From Nitrospira bacterium HGW-Nitrospira-1 (GTDB taxonomy: Bacteria > Nitrospirota > Thermodesulfovibrionia > Thermodesulfovibrionales > UBA6898), in the NCBI GenBank assembly GCA_002839535.1, contig PGYF01000010.1, positions 6,729 through 27,643 on the forward strand: 20,915 nucleotides of DNA. The letters are read 5' to 3'. This document shows, in pieces, positions 8,071 to 14,248 of the stretch; the first letter of the stretch is position 1; the number at the start of each line of letters is the position of its first letter. The translations under genes and the position numbers were made by a program. The notes under the pieces are model-generated. The model was given only the letters and a program-made list of their open reading frames with translations. It was not told where the DNA came from and did no database searches.

Positions 8071-9036
8071 ATGAATAAAAATGACCTCAGGAAAAAGAAA
8101 ATCGGAGTGCTCATGGGCGGCAGTTCAGCTGAGCGGGAGGTCTCACTGAAGAGCGGGCAAGCAGTATATAATTCCCTCCGCAGCCTGAAATATAATGTCG
8201 CGGCAATTGATGCAGGAGAAGACCTCTGCATGGTTTTAAAGAAACAGAAGATCGACATAGCCTTTATCGCCCTTCACGGCGGACACGGTGAGAACGGGGC
8301 AGTGCAGGGCATGCTTGAGATTATGGGTATTCCGTATACAGGCTCAGGGGTACTTGCCTCAGCCCTTGCCATGGACAAGGAGGCCTCCAAAAAGGTTTTT
8401 CTTTATCACAATATCCCGGTCCCGGCATTCAAAATTGTGATGCGTGATGAGTTAAGAGTAATGGGTAAAAAATCCGGCGGTTCTTCGGTCTCATCACCCA
8501 TCACCCATCACTCCTTACCGCCGTTCCCTTTGCCGTGGGTCATAAAGCCTGCGACTGAGGGCTCCAGTGTCGGGGTGGAGATAGTCAAAGACAAGTCTGC
8601 CTTGAAAGCAGCGCTGCAAAAGGCGTTTTCCTACGGAGAGAAGGTGGTTGTTGAACAATATATTTCGGGCAAAGAGGTCCAGATCGGCGTCTTGAATAAC
8701 AAGGCGCTCGGCGGCGTTGAAGTCAGGCCTTCTCTTGAATTTTATAATTATGAGGCAAAGTATACTGCTGGGCTGACGGAATATATCCTGCCGCCCCAGC
8801 TGCGAAGGAAGGCCTATGCCGGCGCAAAGAATATAGGTCTGGCAGCCCATAAGGCGCTTGGCTGCAGCGGCGCTACAAGGGTTGATCTGATAATCGATAC
8901 CAATGGTAATCCATTTGTGCTTGAAGTGAATACTATTCCAGGCATGACGGAAACAAGTCTGCTTCCGAAGATAGCAAAAAACGCAGGGATTGGATTTGGC
9001 GAACTCCTGCGAAGGATATTGGAAGGCATACGGTGA
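8071..9036 (+). CDS. ddl: Ddl, D-alanine--D-alanine ligase with repeat-encoded insertion
   Basis: Ddl makes D-Ala-D-Ala, the substrate for MurF. The ATP-grasp enzyme (321 residues) shows MGGSSAEREVSL (15-26), LHGGHGENGAVQG (68-80), MDKEASKK, VIKPATEGSSVG (157-168), VVEQYISGKEVQIG, FYNYEAKY, and the metal-binding end VLEVNTIPGMTETSL. The usual GEDG of the family reads GENG here. A pair of heptanucleotide arrays (8437-8520) encodes residues about 124-149, between the central-domain start and the VIKP motif, where most Ddl proteins have only a short variable loop. The ATG at 8071 has AGGGA upstream. The TGA overlaps the ftsQ GTG. Confidence 0.96.
   Translation: MNKNDLRKKKIGVLMGGSSAEREVSLKSGQAVYNSLRSLKYNVAAIDAGEDLCMVLKKQKIDIAFIALHGGHGENGAVQGMLEIMGIPYTGSGVLASALAMDKEASKKVFLYHNIPVPAFKIVMRDELRVMGKKSGGSSVSSPITHHSLPPFPLPWVIKPATEGSSVGVEIVKDKSALKAALQKAFSYGEKVVVEQYISGKEVQIGVLNNKALGGVEVRPSLEFYNYEAKYTAGLTEYILPPQLRRKAYAGAKNIGLAAHKALGCSGATRVDLIIDTNGNPFVLEVNTIPGMTETSLLPKIAKNAGIGFGELLRRILEGIR
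8437..8520 (+). repeat. Inverted pair of heptanucleotide arrays inside ddl
   Basis: Five units of GTGATGC/GTAATGG type (8437-8471) and a 21-base spacer are followed by ATCACCC-type units (8493-8513) and CTTACCG (8514-8520). The second array reads GTGATGG on the opposite strand, matching the first and matching murD island B. It is fully translated within Ddl. Confidence 0.88.
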
Positions 9037-9809
9037 AAACGATCGGAAAGAACAGAAAGAACGTGACGGCGAACAAACACAAAGGTAGAAGGTTTCTTGC
9101 GGCCGCAAAATACTTTGCTTTTACAGCGCTCCCGGAAGTCCTGCTCGTGGCTGTAATCTATATGGCGTTAACCGCTGCTCTCTCAGCGTTTCAGATCAGG
9201 CGCATCGTTATAACCGGCAATGAACACCTGACGGATGAAGAGCTGAAAAGTATGGCCGGCCTCGGCAGTGATGAAAATTTGTTCATGGTTTCAAGCAGGA
9301 AAATATTCTCGAAGATGACGGAATCACCATGGATACGTTCTGTGATCATCAGAAAGGAATTCCCTGACAGGCTTCTTATTCATATCAGGGAAGCAGAACC
9401 TTTTGCCCTCCTCGACATGAAAGGAAAGCTTTTTATTGTTGATGACACAGGGGCCATGCTGGAGGAACTCAAAGATATGGCAGTGCCTTTTCTGCCGGTC
9501 ATATCGAGCAATCCTTACAGTGAAAAGGAGGCCTTTTCAGAGGCGATAACCCTGGCAAAGGCAATAAAAAATACAGGGCTTCTATCTCAGAAGGACCGTA
9601 TAGAGATAGTCTCGCATAAGCCTCAGGAAATGTCTGTAAATATCGACGGTGTTGTCGTCAAGATCGGCGCCGGAGAATACGAAGATAAGCTCGCCCGGCT
9701 TCAAGGCATAGAGCAGGAGATAAAGAACAGGAATATTTCTGTTGATTATATAGACCTGAGATTTGCCGACAGGGCGCTGGTCAGTCCGGTCAATGAGGTG
9801 ATTAAATAA
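9033..9809 (+). CDS. ftsQ: FtsQ/DivIB, POTRA-domain division protein
   Basis: A bitopic inner-membrane protein that connects early and late divisome components through its periplasmic domain. It is 258 residues: a basic cytoplasmic N-terminus (KNRKN, KHKGRR), one membrane segment at about 28-50, a POTRA domain beginning QIRRIVITGNEHLTDEEL (about 54-122) and containing PDRLLIHIREAEPFA, then the FtsQ beta domain ending IDLRFADRALV. GTG 9033 overlaps the ddl stop in GTGA, and the GGAAGGC stretch at 9020-9027 could serve as SD. Typical of FtsQ, sequence conservation is low, so the call rests on domain order and on position between ddl and ftsZ. A 94-base gap follows where ftsA would usually lie. 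Confidence 0.9.
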   Translation: MKTIGKNRKNVTANKHKGRRFLAAAKYFAFTALPEVLLVAVIYMALTAALSAFQIRRIVITGNEHLTDEELKSMAGLGSDENLFMVSSRKIFSKMTESPWIRSVIIRKEFPDRLLIHIREAEPFALLDMKGKLFIVDDTGAMLEELKDMAVPFLPVISSNPYSEKEAFSEAITLAKAIKNTGLLSQKDRIEIVSHKPQEMSVNIDGVVVKIGAGEYEDKLARLQGIEQEIKNRNISVDYIDLRFADRALVSPVNEVIK

Positions 9810-9903
9810 TGAGAGCGCGTCTGCACGCAGGGATAGGGCATGGTAATCAATATGGCAGCAAAGATCAAATACAACTCAATAACAGGAAAGAAGGGGGTAT
9901 GTT

Positions 9904-11061
9904 ATGTTTGAAATCGAAGAAGTAAAGGGGCACAACGCCAGGATCAGGGTTGTGGGTATCGGCGGCGCCGGCGGGAATGCCGTCAACAATATGATAGCCT
10001 CAAATCTGCACGGCATAGAGTTTATCGCAATCAACTCCGACCTTCAGGTTCTGGAGACGTCTCTTGCATCGGTAAAGATCCAGATCGGCAGAGAGCTGAC
10101 AAGGGGTCTGGGAGCCGGTTCCAATCCCGAGATCGGAAGACAGGCCGCAATAGAAGACAGGGATGCGATCATGGAATGCCTTGATGGCTGTGATATGGTA
10201 TTTATCACTGCCGGGCTGGGCGGCGGGACAGGCACCGGCGCTGCGCCTGTGGTGGCCGGTATCGCAAAAGAACTCGGAGTTCTTACTGTTGCTGTGGTAA
10301 CAAAGCCGTTTTTCTATGAGGGCAAGAGAAGGGCCCGGAACGCAGAAGAAGGCATGAAGGAACTGAGCGCCTGTGTTGATACCATGATTGTTATCCCCAA
10401 TGACAGGATAAGCCTTGTTGTCGATAAGGGCACGCCGATGCTCAAGTCCTTTGCAATAGCCAACGATGTGCTGAGGCAGGCTGTGCAGGGGATATCGGAT
10501 ATTATTCTTGTCCCTGGTCTCATAAACGTGGACTTTGCAGATGTGAAGACCACCATGGAGAGCATGGGCCGCGCGGTCATGGGTTCCGGCACGGCAAAGG
10601 GTGAAGGAGGCGCTTTCGAGGCTGCAAAGAAGGCGATATCAAATCCGCTCCTTGAAGACTCTTCCATTGAAGGCGCAAAGGGGATATTGATAAATATAAC
10701 CGGGGGACTTGATCTCTCATTGAGCGATGTCCAGGCAGCTACGTCTCTTATCTATGATTCGGCGCATGAAGATGTGAATGTGATATTCGGGGCAGTTATA
10801 GACCCTGATGTTGACGACGAAGTCAGGGTGACGGTTATAGCCACCGGCTTTGACGACCGGAAAGAAAAGGTGGAACTGCCGCAGCTCAGGAAATGGGCGC
10901 CTAAAAAAGAACCTGTTGTTCTGAGGGCTGCTGAAAGAGTGCTTGCAAAGAGCATTGATTATACCTTCGAACCAGGTTCTCTGCCAGGAGATATTTTTAA
11001 TTATGAGAAGGCAGGTGATCTCCCTGCATTTTTAAGAAAGTCTCATCTGAAAGAGTTATAA
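9904..11061 (+). CDS. ftsZ: FtsZ, tubulin-like division GTPase
   Basis: FtsZ polymerises into the Z ring at midcell. It is 385 residues and has the nucleotide fold VVGIGGAGGNAVNNM (16-30), tubulin signature GGGTGTGA (106-113), IPNDRI, the T7 synergy loop NVDFADV (208-214) that completes GTP hydrolysis, and a short linker ending in the conserved C-terminal peptide DLPAFLRK, the docking site for FtsA, ZipA and other partners. ATG 9904 has GGGGG (9893-9897) at good spacing. It lies 94 bases after ftsQ without an intervening ftsA; no convincing promoter was seen in that gap. A strong hairpin terminator follows within 15 bases. FtsW, FtsQ and MurG partners are encoded upstream. Confidence 0.98.
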   Translation: MFEIEEVKGHNARIRVVGIGGAGGNAVNNMIASNLHGIEFIAINSDLQVLETSLASVKIQIGRELTRGLGAGSNPEIGRQAAIEDRDAIMECLDGCDMVFITAGLGGGTGTGAAPVVAGIAKELGVLTVAVVTKPFFYEGKRRARNAEEGMKELSACVDTMIVIPNDRISLVVDKGTPMLKSFAIANDVLRQAVQGISDIILVPGLINVDFADVKTTMESMGRAVMGSGTAKGEGGAFEAAKKAISNPLLEDSSIEGAKGILINITGGLDLSLSDVQAATSLIYDSAHEDVNVIFGAVIDPDVDDEVRVTVIATGFDDRKEKVELPQLRKWAPKKEPVVLRAAERVLAKSIDYTFEPGSLPGDIFNYEKAGDLPAFLRKSHLKEL

Positions 11062-11075
11062 AGCTCTCCCCGCAC

Positions 11076-11108
11076 AAGGGGCTTCCACCACCCCCATGGA
11101 AGCCCCTT
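11076..11108 (+). terminator. Terminator of the dcw operon
   Basis: A perfect 12-bp stem, AAGGGGCTTCCA (11076-11087) with TGGAAGCCCCTT (11097-11108), closes a 9-base C-rich loop 14 bases after the ftsZ stop. The following run is only moderately T-rich (CCTTCCTTT). It lies between + strand ftsZ and the - strand genes beyond, so it may work in both directions. Confidence 0.8.
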
Positions 11109-11120
11109 GCCCCTTCCTTT

Positions 11121-11149
11121 ACCCAAAAATGCAATTCTTCATGGACATG
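11121..11149 (+). repeat. Left copy of 29-bp inverted repeat bounding the accessory island
   Basis: This 29-base segment (core AAAAATGCAATTCTTCATGG) is repeated in inverse orientation at 12906-12934 with a single mismatch; 25 consecutive bases are identical. It begins just after the ftsZ terminator. The 12-mer AAAAATGCAATT also occurs at 20732-20743, hinting that the sequence belongs to a wider dispersed family. Confidence 0.85.
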
Positions 11150-11174
11150 TGCCTTGAATATTTAATCCGCATAA

Positions 11175-11465
11175 TTATCTTTTCCCTTCCACAATCGCAA
11201 TCTCCTCCGGCGTGAGGTCGTAGAGGGCATAGACCATTTCGTCGATCTGATCTTCCTCAGTCTTTATGAAAAGGGGGGTGGCAATTTGCCCCCACCCTTT
11301 TGAAAGTTCCAGATCGCGTCGCCGCATATCTTTAAGGTATCCATCAGGCTGTAAAGAGTCAGTTAATGCTGCCACGACATCGACAATAACAAACCACCAT
11401 TCATTGTTATGGATTGTTTTTCTAATTTTACGTCCTTTAAACAAAGCAATTTTTGTAGCTTCCAT
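11175..11465 (-). CDS. Truncated Bro-N domain protein with foreign C-terminus
   Basis: Residues 1 to about 70 match the Bro-N (BRO family, phage antirepressor-like) DNA-binding domain: IALFKGRKIRKTIHNNEWWF, VDVVAALTDSLQPDGYLKDM and KGWGQIATPL. Full BRO-family proteins continue for well over 100 residues beyond this point. Here, after IATPLFIKTEE, the sequence switches to a short acidic tail (IDEMVYALYDLTPEEIAIVEG) that resembles the last residues of N6-adenine DNA methylases of the Eco57I/type IIG kind. At 96 residues it looks like a deletion fusion of two genes. ATG 11465 has GGGGAG (11471-11476) and follows the stop of the upstream remnant by two bases. Whether it is expressed or functional is unknown. 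Confidence 0.6.
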   Translation of the reverse strand: MEATKIALFKGRKIRKTIHNNEWWFVIVDVVAALTDSLQPDGYLKDMRRRDLELSKGWGQIATPLFIKTEEDQIDEMVYALYDLTPEEIAIVEGKR

Positions 11466-11467
11466 AT

Positions 11468-11605
11468 TTACTCCCCTTTTAAATATAGCGATAGAATGAC
11501 TTCCCTCTTACCGAAAGACTGCGGATGGCGCTCCGCATAGTGCCCTGCAAGGAAGCGCTCAGGTATATGCGTTTGCAGGACTGCCAGAACTTTTAACGGG
11601 TTCAT
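11468..11605 (-). pseudogene. 3' remnant of an unrecognised gene
   Basis: Read on the - strand, the frame is open from 11713 to the TAA at 11468-11470. It has protein-like composition (PKQTAKETPKALDELKKEI, then IPERFLAGHYAERHPQSFGK). The first ATG is at 11605 (45 residues), but coding-like sequence starts upstream of it, directly against the GGGGACGTT repeat element. This suggests the C-terminal part of a longer protein cut by that element. I do not recognise the family. Confidence 0.4.
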
Positions 11606-11683
11606 TATTTCTTTTTTGAGCTCATCCAATGCCTTGGGCGTCTCTTTGGCTGTCTGTTTGGGAATACCGCCTTCTTCAAACTG

Positions 11684-11736
11684 GGGGACGTTCAGGGGAC
11701 GTTGAGGAGTTAGTTAACTTATTCATCAACGTCCCC
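11684..11736. mobile_element. GGGGACGTT palindromic element (REP/MITE-like)
   Basis: GGGGACGTTCA (11684-11694) is followed directly by GGGGACGTTGA (11695-11705), and the perfect inverse TCAACGTCCCC lies at 11726-11736, leaving a 20-base loop that contains TTAGTTAACTTA. The layout resembles dispersed palindromes associated with IS200-like REP transposases; that link is inference from general resemblance, as no transposase is present here. Confidence 0.6.
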
Positions 11737-11840
11737 TATGTGGTTACTTTATCAGCCGGATTGATTTCACGGATAAGCTGATAGATTGCATTATCAACAA
11801 AATTCTGCCTTTCGATTTGTTCTGACGTTAGTTCTTTCAT
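11736..11840 (-). CDS. Short ORF or 5' gene remnant, 34 residues
   Basis: It begins MKELTSEQIERQNFVDNAIY and continues to INPADK, resembling the N-terminus of small uncharacterised bacterial proteins. Its stop codon falls at the edge of the GGGGACGTT palindromic element, so it is probably the 5' stub of a gene truncated there. It starts 25 bases after the PIN gene stop and has no clear SD. No function is proposed. Confidence 0.4.
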   Translation of the reverse strand: MKELTSEQIERQNFVDNAIYQLIREINPADKVTT

Positions 11841-11864
11841 GTCAGTACGCAGACATTATATTAA

Positions 11865-12275
11865 TCACCAAACCGACTCAACACCCTCTATATTTTTAAA
11901 ATGCTTAACATCAAATGTCGCAACTTTCTTGAAATCTTTTGCCTTCATATAAGCTATGTTGTAGGCATCAATGAAGTCCATTTTCCCTGAAGAATAAAGG
12001 TCAATTGCTTCTTTGACTCTTGAATGATTAGCTACTTTGAGGTTTTTTGTTTCAAGGATTGTATCAACCACTTCTCTTATCTCTGGTTTTGAAAAATCAT
12101 AATATGATTCAAGAACCCAAACGATTTCAGCGATCACCATGTCGCTCGTTTCAAGTTTAACTTGCGCGCTTTCTGCTTTCTCAAAGAGGCTCATAGCCTT
12201 ATGGTAGAAAGATTCAACATCTCTGATGAAAAATCTCAGGAATACATTGGTGTCAACAAAAATAGGGTCATCCAC
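11865..12275 (-). CDS. vapC: PIN-domain ribonuclease toxin (VapC-like)
   Basis: A 136-residue PIN-domain protein, predicted to be a metal-dependent RNase toxin. The acidic active-site set is visible: Asp8 in FVDTNVFLRF, Glu50 in VIAEIVWVLE, Asp100 and Asp103 in DFIDAY, and Asp122 in ATFDVKHFKNI. Its ATG (12273-12275) overlaps the end of the antitoxin gene by 8 bases, the usual layout for coupled antitoxin-toxin translation. Type II toxin-antitoxin systems of the VapBC class typically cleave tRNA or rRNA; the target here cannot be inferred. The pair sits in an island of gene fragments and repeats, in keeping with horizontal acquisition. Confidence 0.85.
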   Translation of the reverse strand: MDDPIFVDTNVFLRFFIRDVESFYHKAMSLFEKAESAQVKLETSDMVIAEIVWVLESYYDFSKPEIREVVDTILETKNLKVANHSRVKEAIDLYSSGKMDFIDAYNIAYMKAKDFKKVATFDVKHFKNIEGVESVW

Positions 12276-12522
12276 CCTTTAACCCCTCTTTTGCAATCAT
12301 CTTCGCAACGACCTTTTTGGCAAATTCTCTCTCATCTCCAAATCCAACCTTCCTGCCTTTTGCAATTCCGCCGAGGCTAAGTATAGATTTTCTTTCCTTT
12401 TTCTTCAAAATCAGCATGTCGTCCTTCATTTCAAAGACAAGACTGTCGCCTTCTTTTATGTGCAGGGTTTCTCTAAAAGGCTTCGGTATCGTCACTTGCC
12501 CCTTTTTGGTTATCGTTGACAT
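12268..12522 (-). CDS. vapB: AbrB/SpoVT-type antitoxin
   Basis: An 84-residue antitoxin with an N-terminal swapped-hairpin AbrB DNA-binding domain: STITKKGQVTIPKPFRETL (2-20), then IKEGDSLVFEMKDDMLILKK. The remaining C-terminal half (GGIAKGRKVGFGDEREFAKK onward) should wrap and neutralise the PIN toxin. The ATG at 12522 has a strong SD, GGAGGTAAG, seven or so bases upstream. Its promoter lies at 12552-12580 and a palindrome overlaps it, suggesting autoregulation by the antitoxin-toxin complex. Confidence 0.88.
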   Translation of the reverse strand: MSTITKKGQVTIPKPFRETLHIKEGDSLVFEMKDDMLILKKKERKSILSLGGIAKGRKVGFGDEREFAKKVVAKMIAKEGLKGG

Positions 12523-12534
12523 TTTCTTACCTCC

Positions 12535-12580
12535 AAAATAGTATTGCCTATATTTTAAGTATTACTATTTTAAAAGTCAA
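12535..12580 (-). promoter_or_regulatory. Promoter with overlapping operator of the toxin-antitoxin pair
   Basis: On the - strand, TTGACT (-35, 12575-12580) and TAAAAT (-10, 12552-12557) are separated by exactly 17 bases, each 5/6 to the sigma70 consensus. A perfect 9-bp inverted repeat, AAAATAGTA (12535-12543) with TACTATTTT (12563-12571), has one arm in the spacer and the other around the expected start site, as expected for an autoregulatory AbrB-type operator. Confidence 0.75.
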
Positions 12581-12690
12581 ACTTTTCTTATCCTGCTAAT
12601 CTGCCTCCGCATGCTTCCGCCCTTCACCTCTGTTGCTTTCAGACCCTCTTCTTCGCAGATCGCCATTCGCTCAACAAAGTTGTCCCTGTC
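12577..12690 (-). pseudogene. Possible C-terminal remnant of an unrecognised gene
   Basis: An open frame of 37 codons follows an in-frame TAA. It has protein-like composition (ERMAICEEEGLKATEVKG, then SMRRQISRIRKV) and ends in TGA inside the -35 box of the toxin-antitoxin promoter. It could be the tail of a gene lost upstream, or chance. ATG 12666 would give only 29 residues without a good SD. Confidence 0.25.
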
Positions 12691-12703
12691 TTAACTCCCC
12701 CTT

Positions 12704-12726
12704 CCCCCTCTTATCTTAAGAGGGGG
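12704..12726. repeat. CCCCCTCTTA hairpin element
   Basis: A perfect 10-bp stem, CCCCCTCTTA with TAAGAGGGGG, has a 3-base loop. On the + strand it is followed by AATTTTCCC, so it could terminate + strand transcripts; on the - strand, along which paaK is transcribed, no T-run follows. It resembles the dispersed CCCCCTT-type hairpins of environmental genomes. Confidence 0.6.
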
Positions 12727-12787
12727 AATTTTCCCAATAATAAAACTATACCCGTAGCTGAATGGTTACTTGTCAGTCATCCATGGT

Positions 12788-12903
12788 TCGACAAGCGTGT
12801 CGACAAGCGTTCGACTGAGCTCACGCCGAAGCTCACCATGACAATCACTCTGTCACCCTGAGCACTCCGGTGAACTCAGGACAGGCTCTGTCGAAGGGTC
12901 ACC
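12788..12903. repeat. Dispersed TCGACAAGC / CCCTGAGC repeat
   Basis: It contains a tandem TCGACAAGCGT (12788-12798 and 12800-12810), CTCACCATGACA, TGTCACCCTGAGC and TGTCGAAGGGTCACC. The outer parts are partly inverse (TTCGACA against TGTCGAA). This is the style of a noncoding dispersed repeat common in proteobacterial and Nitrospirota genomes. No gene is seen in 12691-12905. Confidence 0.55.
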
Positions 12904-12905
12904 AT

Positions 12906-12934
12906 CATATCCATGAAGAATTGCATTTTTGGGT
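12906..12934 (-). repeat. Right copy of 29-bp inverted repeat bounding the accessory island
   Basis: Inverse copy of 11121-11149, with 28 of 29 bases matching. It lies directly against the paaK stop codon (12936-12938), marking an abrupt boundary between the island and the transporter operon. Confidence 0.85.
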
Positions 12935-12935
12935 T

Positions 12936-14237
12936 TCAGGAGAGCTTTCTGAGGTCTATAACTCTTTTTGCCTTCCCTTCAGTTCTCTCAAGCGTCTTTT
13001 TCTCGACGAGTTTTACCTCAACGCCGATGCCGAGTTCTGAGGCCAGTCTTTTCTTGATCAGCGCAATCAGTTTATTTTGCTTCTTCATCTCATCAAAAAA
13101 TATGTGCTCGGATACCTCGACATGGACGGCTATTGTATCAAGCGCGTCTTTTCTGTCAACGACCAACTGGTAATGGGGCTCTGTGCCTTCAATGTCAAGC
13201 AGCACTGCTTCTATCTGGGAAGGGAATACATTTACCCCCTTGATGATGAGCATATCGTCTGTTCGGCCCATGACCCTCTGCATTCTTTGGAATTTTCTTC
13301 CGCAGGGGCAGGGCTCTGACATCAGTCGTGTAAGGTCTCTTGTCCTGAAGCGTATAACAGGGAAGGCCTCCTTGGTGAGGGTTGTGATGACCAGTTCACC
13401 GATCTCACCGGGAGCAACAGGTTCAAAGGTATCCGGGTCTATGATCTCCACAAGAAAATGGTCTTCATTAATGTGCAGGCCGTTTTTCTCGAGGCATTCT
13501 CCTGCAACGCCGGGGCCCATCACCTCGCTCAGACCGTAGTTGTCTGTGGCAATAATCTTCAGCTTCTCCTCAATCTCTTTTCTCATCGCCTCAGACCATG
13601 GCTCTGCGCCGAAAAGCCCGTATTTCAGAGAGAGCGCATTTATATTTATTCCCAGCTCTTTTATGGTATCGGCTATGAGTAAGGCGTAACTGGGGGTGCA
13701 GACCAACGCGGTTGTCTTGAAGTCCTGCATGATCTTTATCTGCCTTAGAGTGTTGCCGCTTGAGATCGGGATAACAGATGCGCCGATCCGTTCAGCGCCG
13801 TAGTGCAGTCCGAACCCGCCGGTAAAAAGGCCGTATCCAAAGGCGATCTGGATGACGTCATCTTTTGTAATGCCTCCTGCTGTCAGTACCCGCGCAACAA
13901 GATTTGACCATGTCTTCAGGTCGTTTTTCGTATAGCCGACAACGGTCGCCATGCCGGTCGTTCCTGAGGAGGCATGCAGCCTGACCACCTCTCTGAGGGG
14001 GACCGCAAACAAACCGTAGGGATAATTAGCCCTGAGATCGTCTTTTGTGGTGAAAGGGAGCCTGCGTATGTCGTCAAAAGAGCGGATACTGTCGGTGTCA
14101 ATGCCCAGTTCATCGAACTTCCTGCGATAAAAAGGGACATTCATGTGTACCCTGTTCAGCGTTGCCTCAACTCTCTCCAACTGAAGCTGTTGGAGCTCTT
14201 CCCTGTCCATACTTTCAAATTCGGGTTCCCAGTACAT
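12936..14237 (-). CDS. paaK: Phenylacetate-CoA ligase
   Basis: PaaK activates phenylacetate, or a related aryl acetate, to its CoA thioester through an acyl-adenylate. The 433-residue protein shows the adenylate-forming motifs ASSGTTGMATVVGYT (89-103), DNYGLSEVMGPG (232-243), FRTRDL (297-302) and GRTDDMLIIKGVNVFPSQ (324-341), plus a small C-terminal domain. ATG 14237 has a strong GGGAGG SD five bases upstream. It is the last gene of the livHMGF-paaK operon, 11 bases after livF. In anaerobes such clusters, often with indolepyruvate oxidoreductase, are linked to breakdown of aromatic amino acids; iorAB is not in this window. The exact substrate is inferred. Confidence 0.93.
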   Translation of the reverse strand: MYWEPEFESMDREELQQLQLERVEATLNRVHMNVPFYRRKFDELGIDTDSIRSFDDIRRLPFTTKDDLRANYPYGLFAVPLREVVRLHASSGTTGMATVVGYTKNDLKTWSNLVARVLTAGGITKDDVIQIAFGYGLFTGGFGLHYGAERIGASVIPISSGNTLRQIKIMQDFKTTALVCTPSYALLIADTIKELGININALSLKYGLFGAEPWSEAMRKEIEEKLKIIATDNYGLSEVMGPGVAGECLEKNGLHINEDHFLVEIIDPDTFEPVAPGEIGELVITTLTKEAFPVIRFRTRDLTRLMSEPCPCGRKFQRMQRVMGRTDDMLIIKGVNVFPSQIEAVLLDIEGTEPHYQLVVDRKDALDTIAVHVEVSEHIFFDEMKKQNKLIALIKKRLASELGIGVEVKLVEKKTLERTEGKAKRVIDLRKLS

Positions 14238-14248
14238 AATAACCTCCC

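Noticed and set aside
8515..9108. 197-codon open frame on the - strand opposite ddl/ftsQ
   Set aside because: Antisense to clearly conserved coding sequence; Cys- and Arg-rich translation with no recognisable domain and no SD context.
9809..9925. Short frame starting in TAATG at the ftsQ stop, considered as an ftsA remnant
   Set aside because: About 38 codons running into ftsZ in another frame; the translation shows no FtsA motif such as GLDIGTS.
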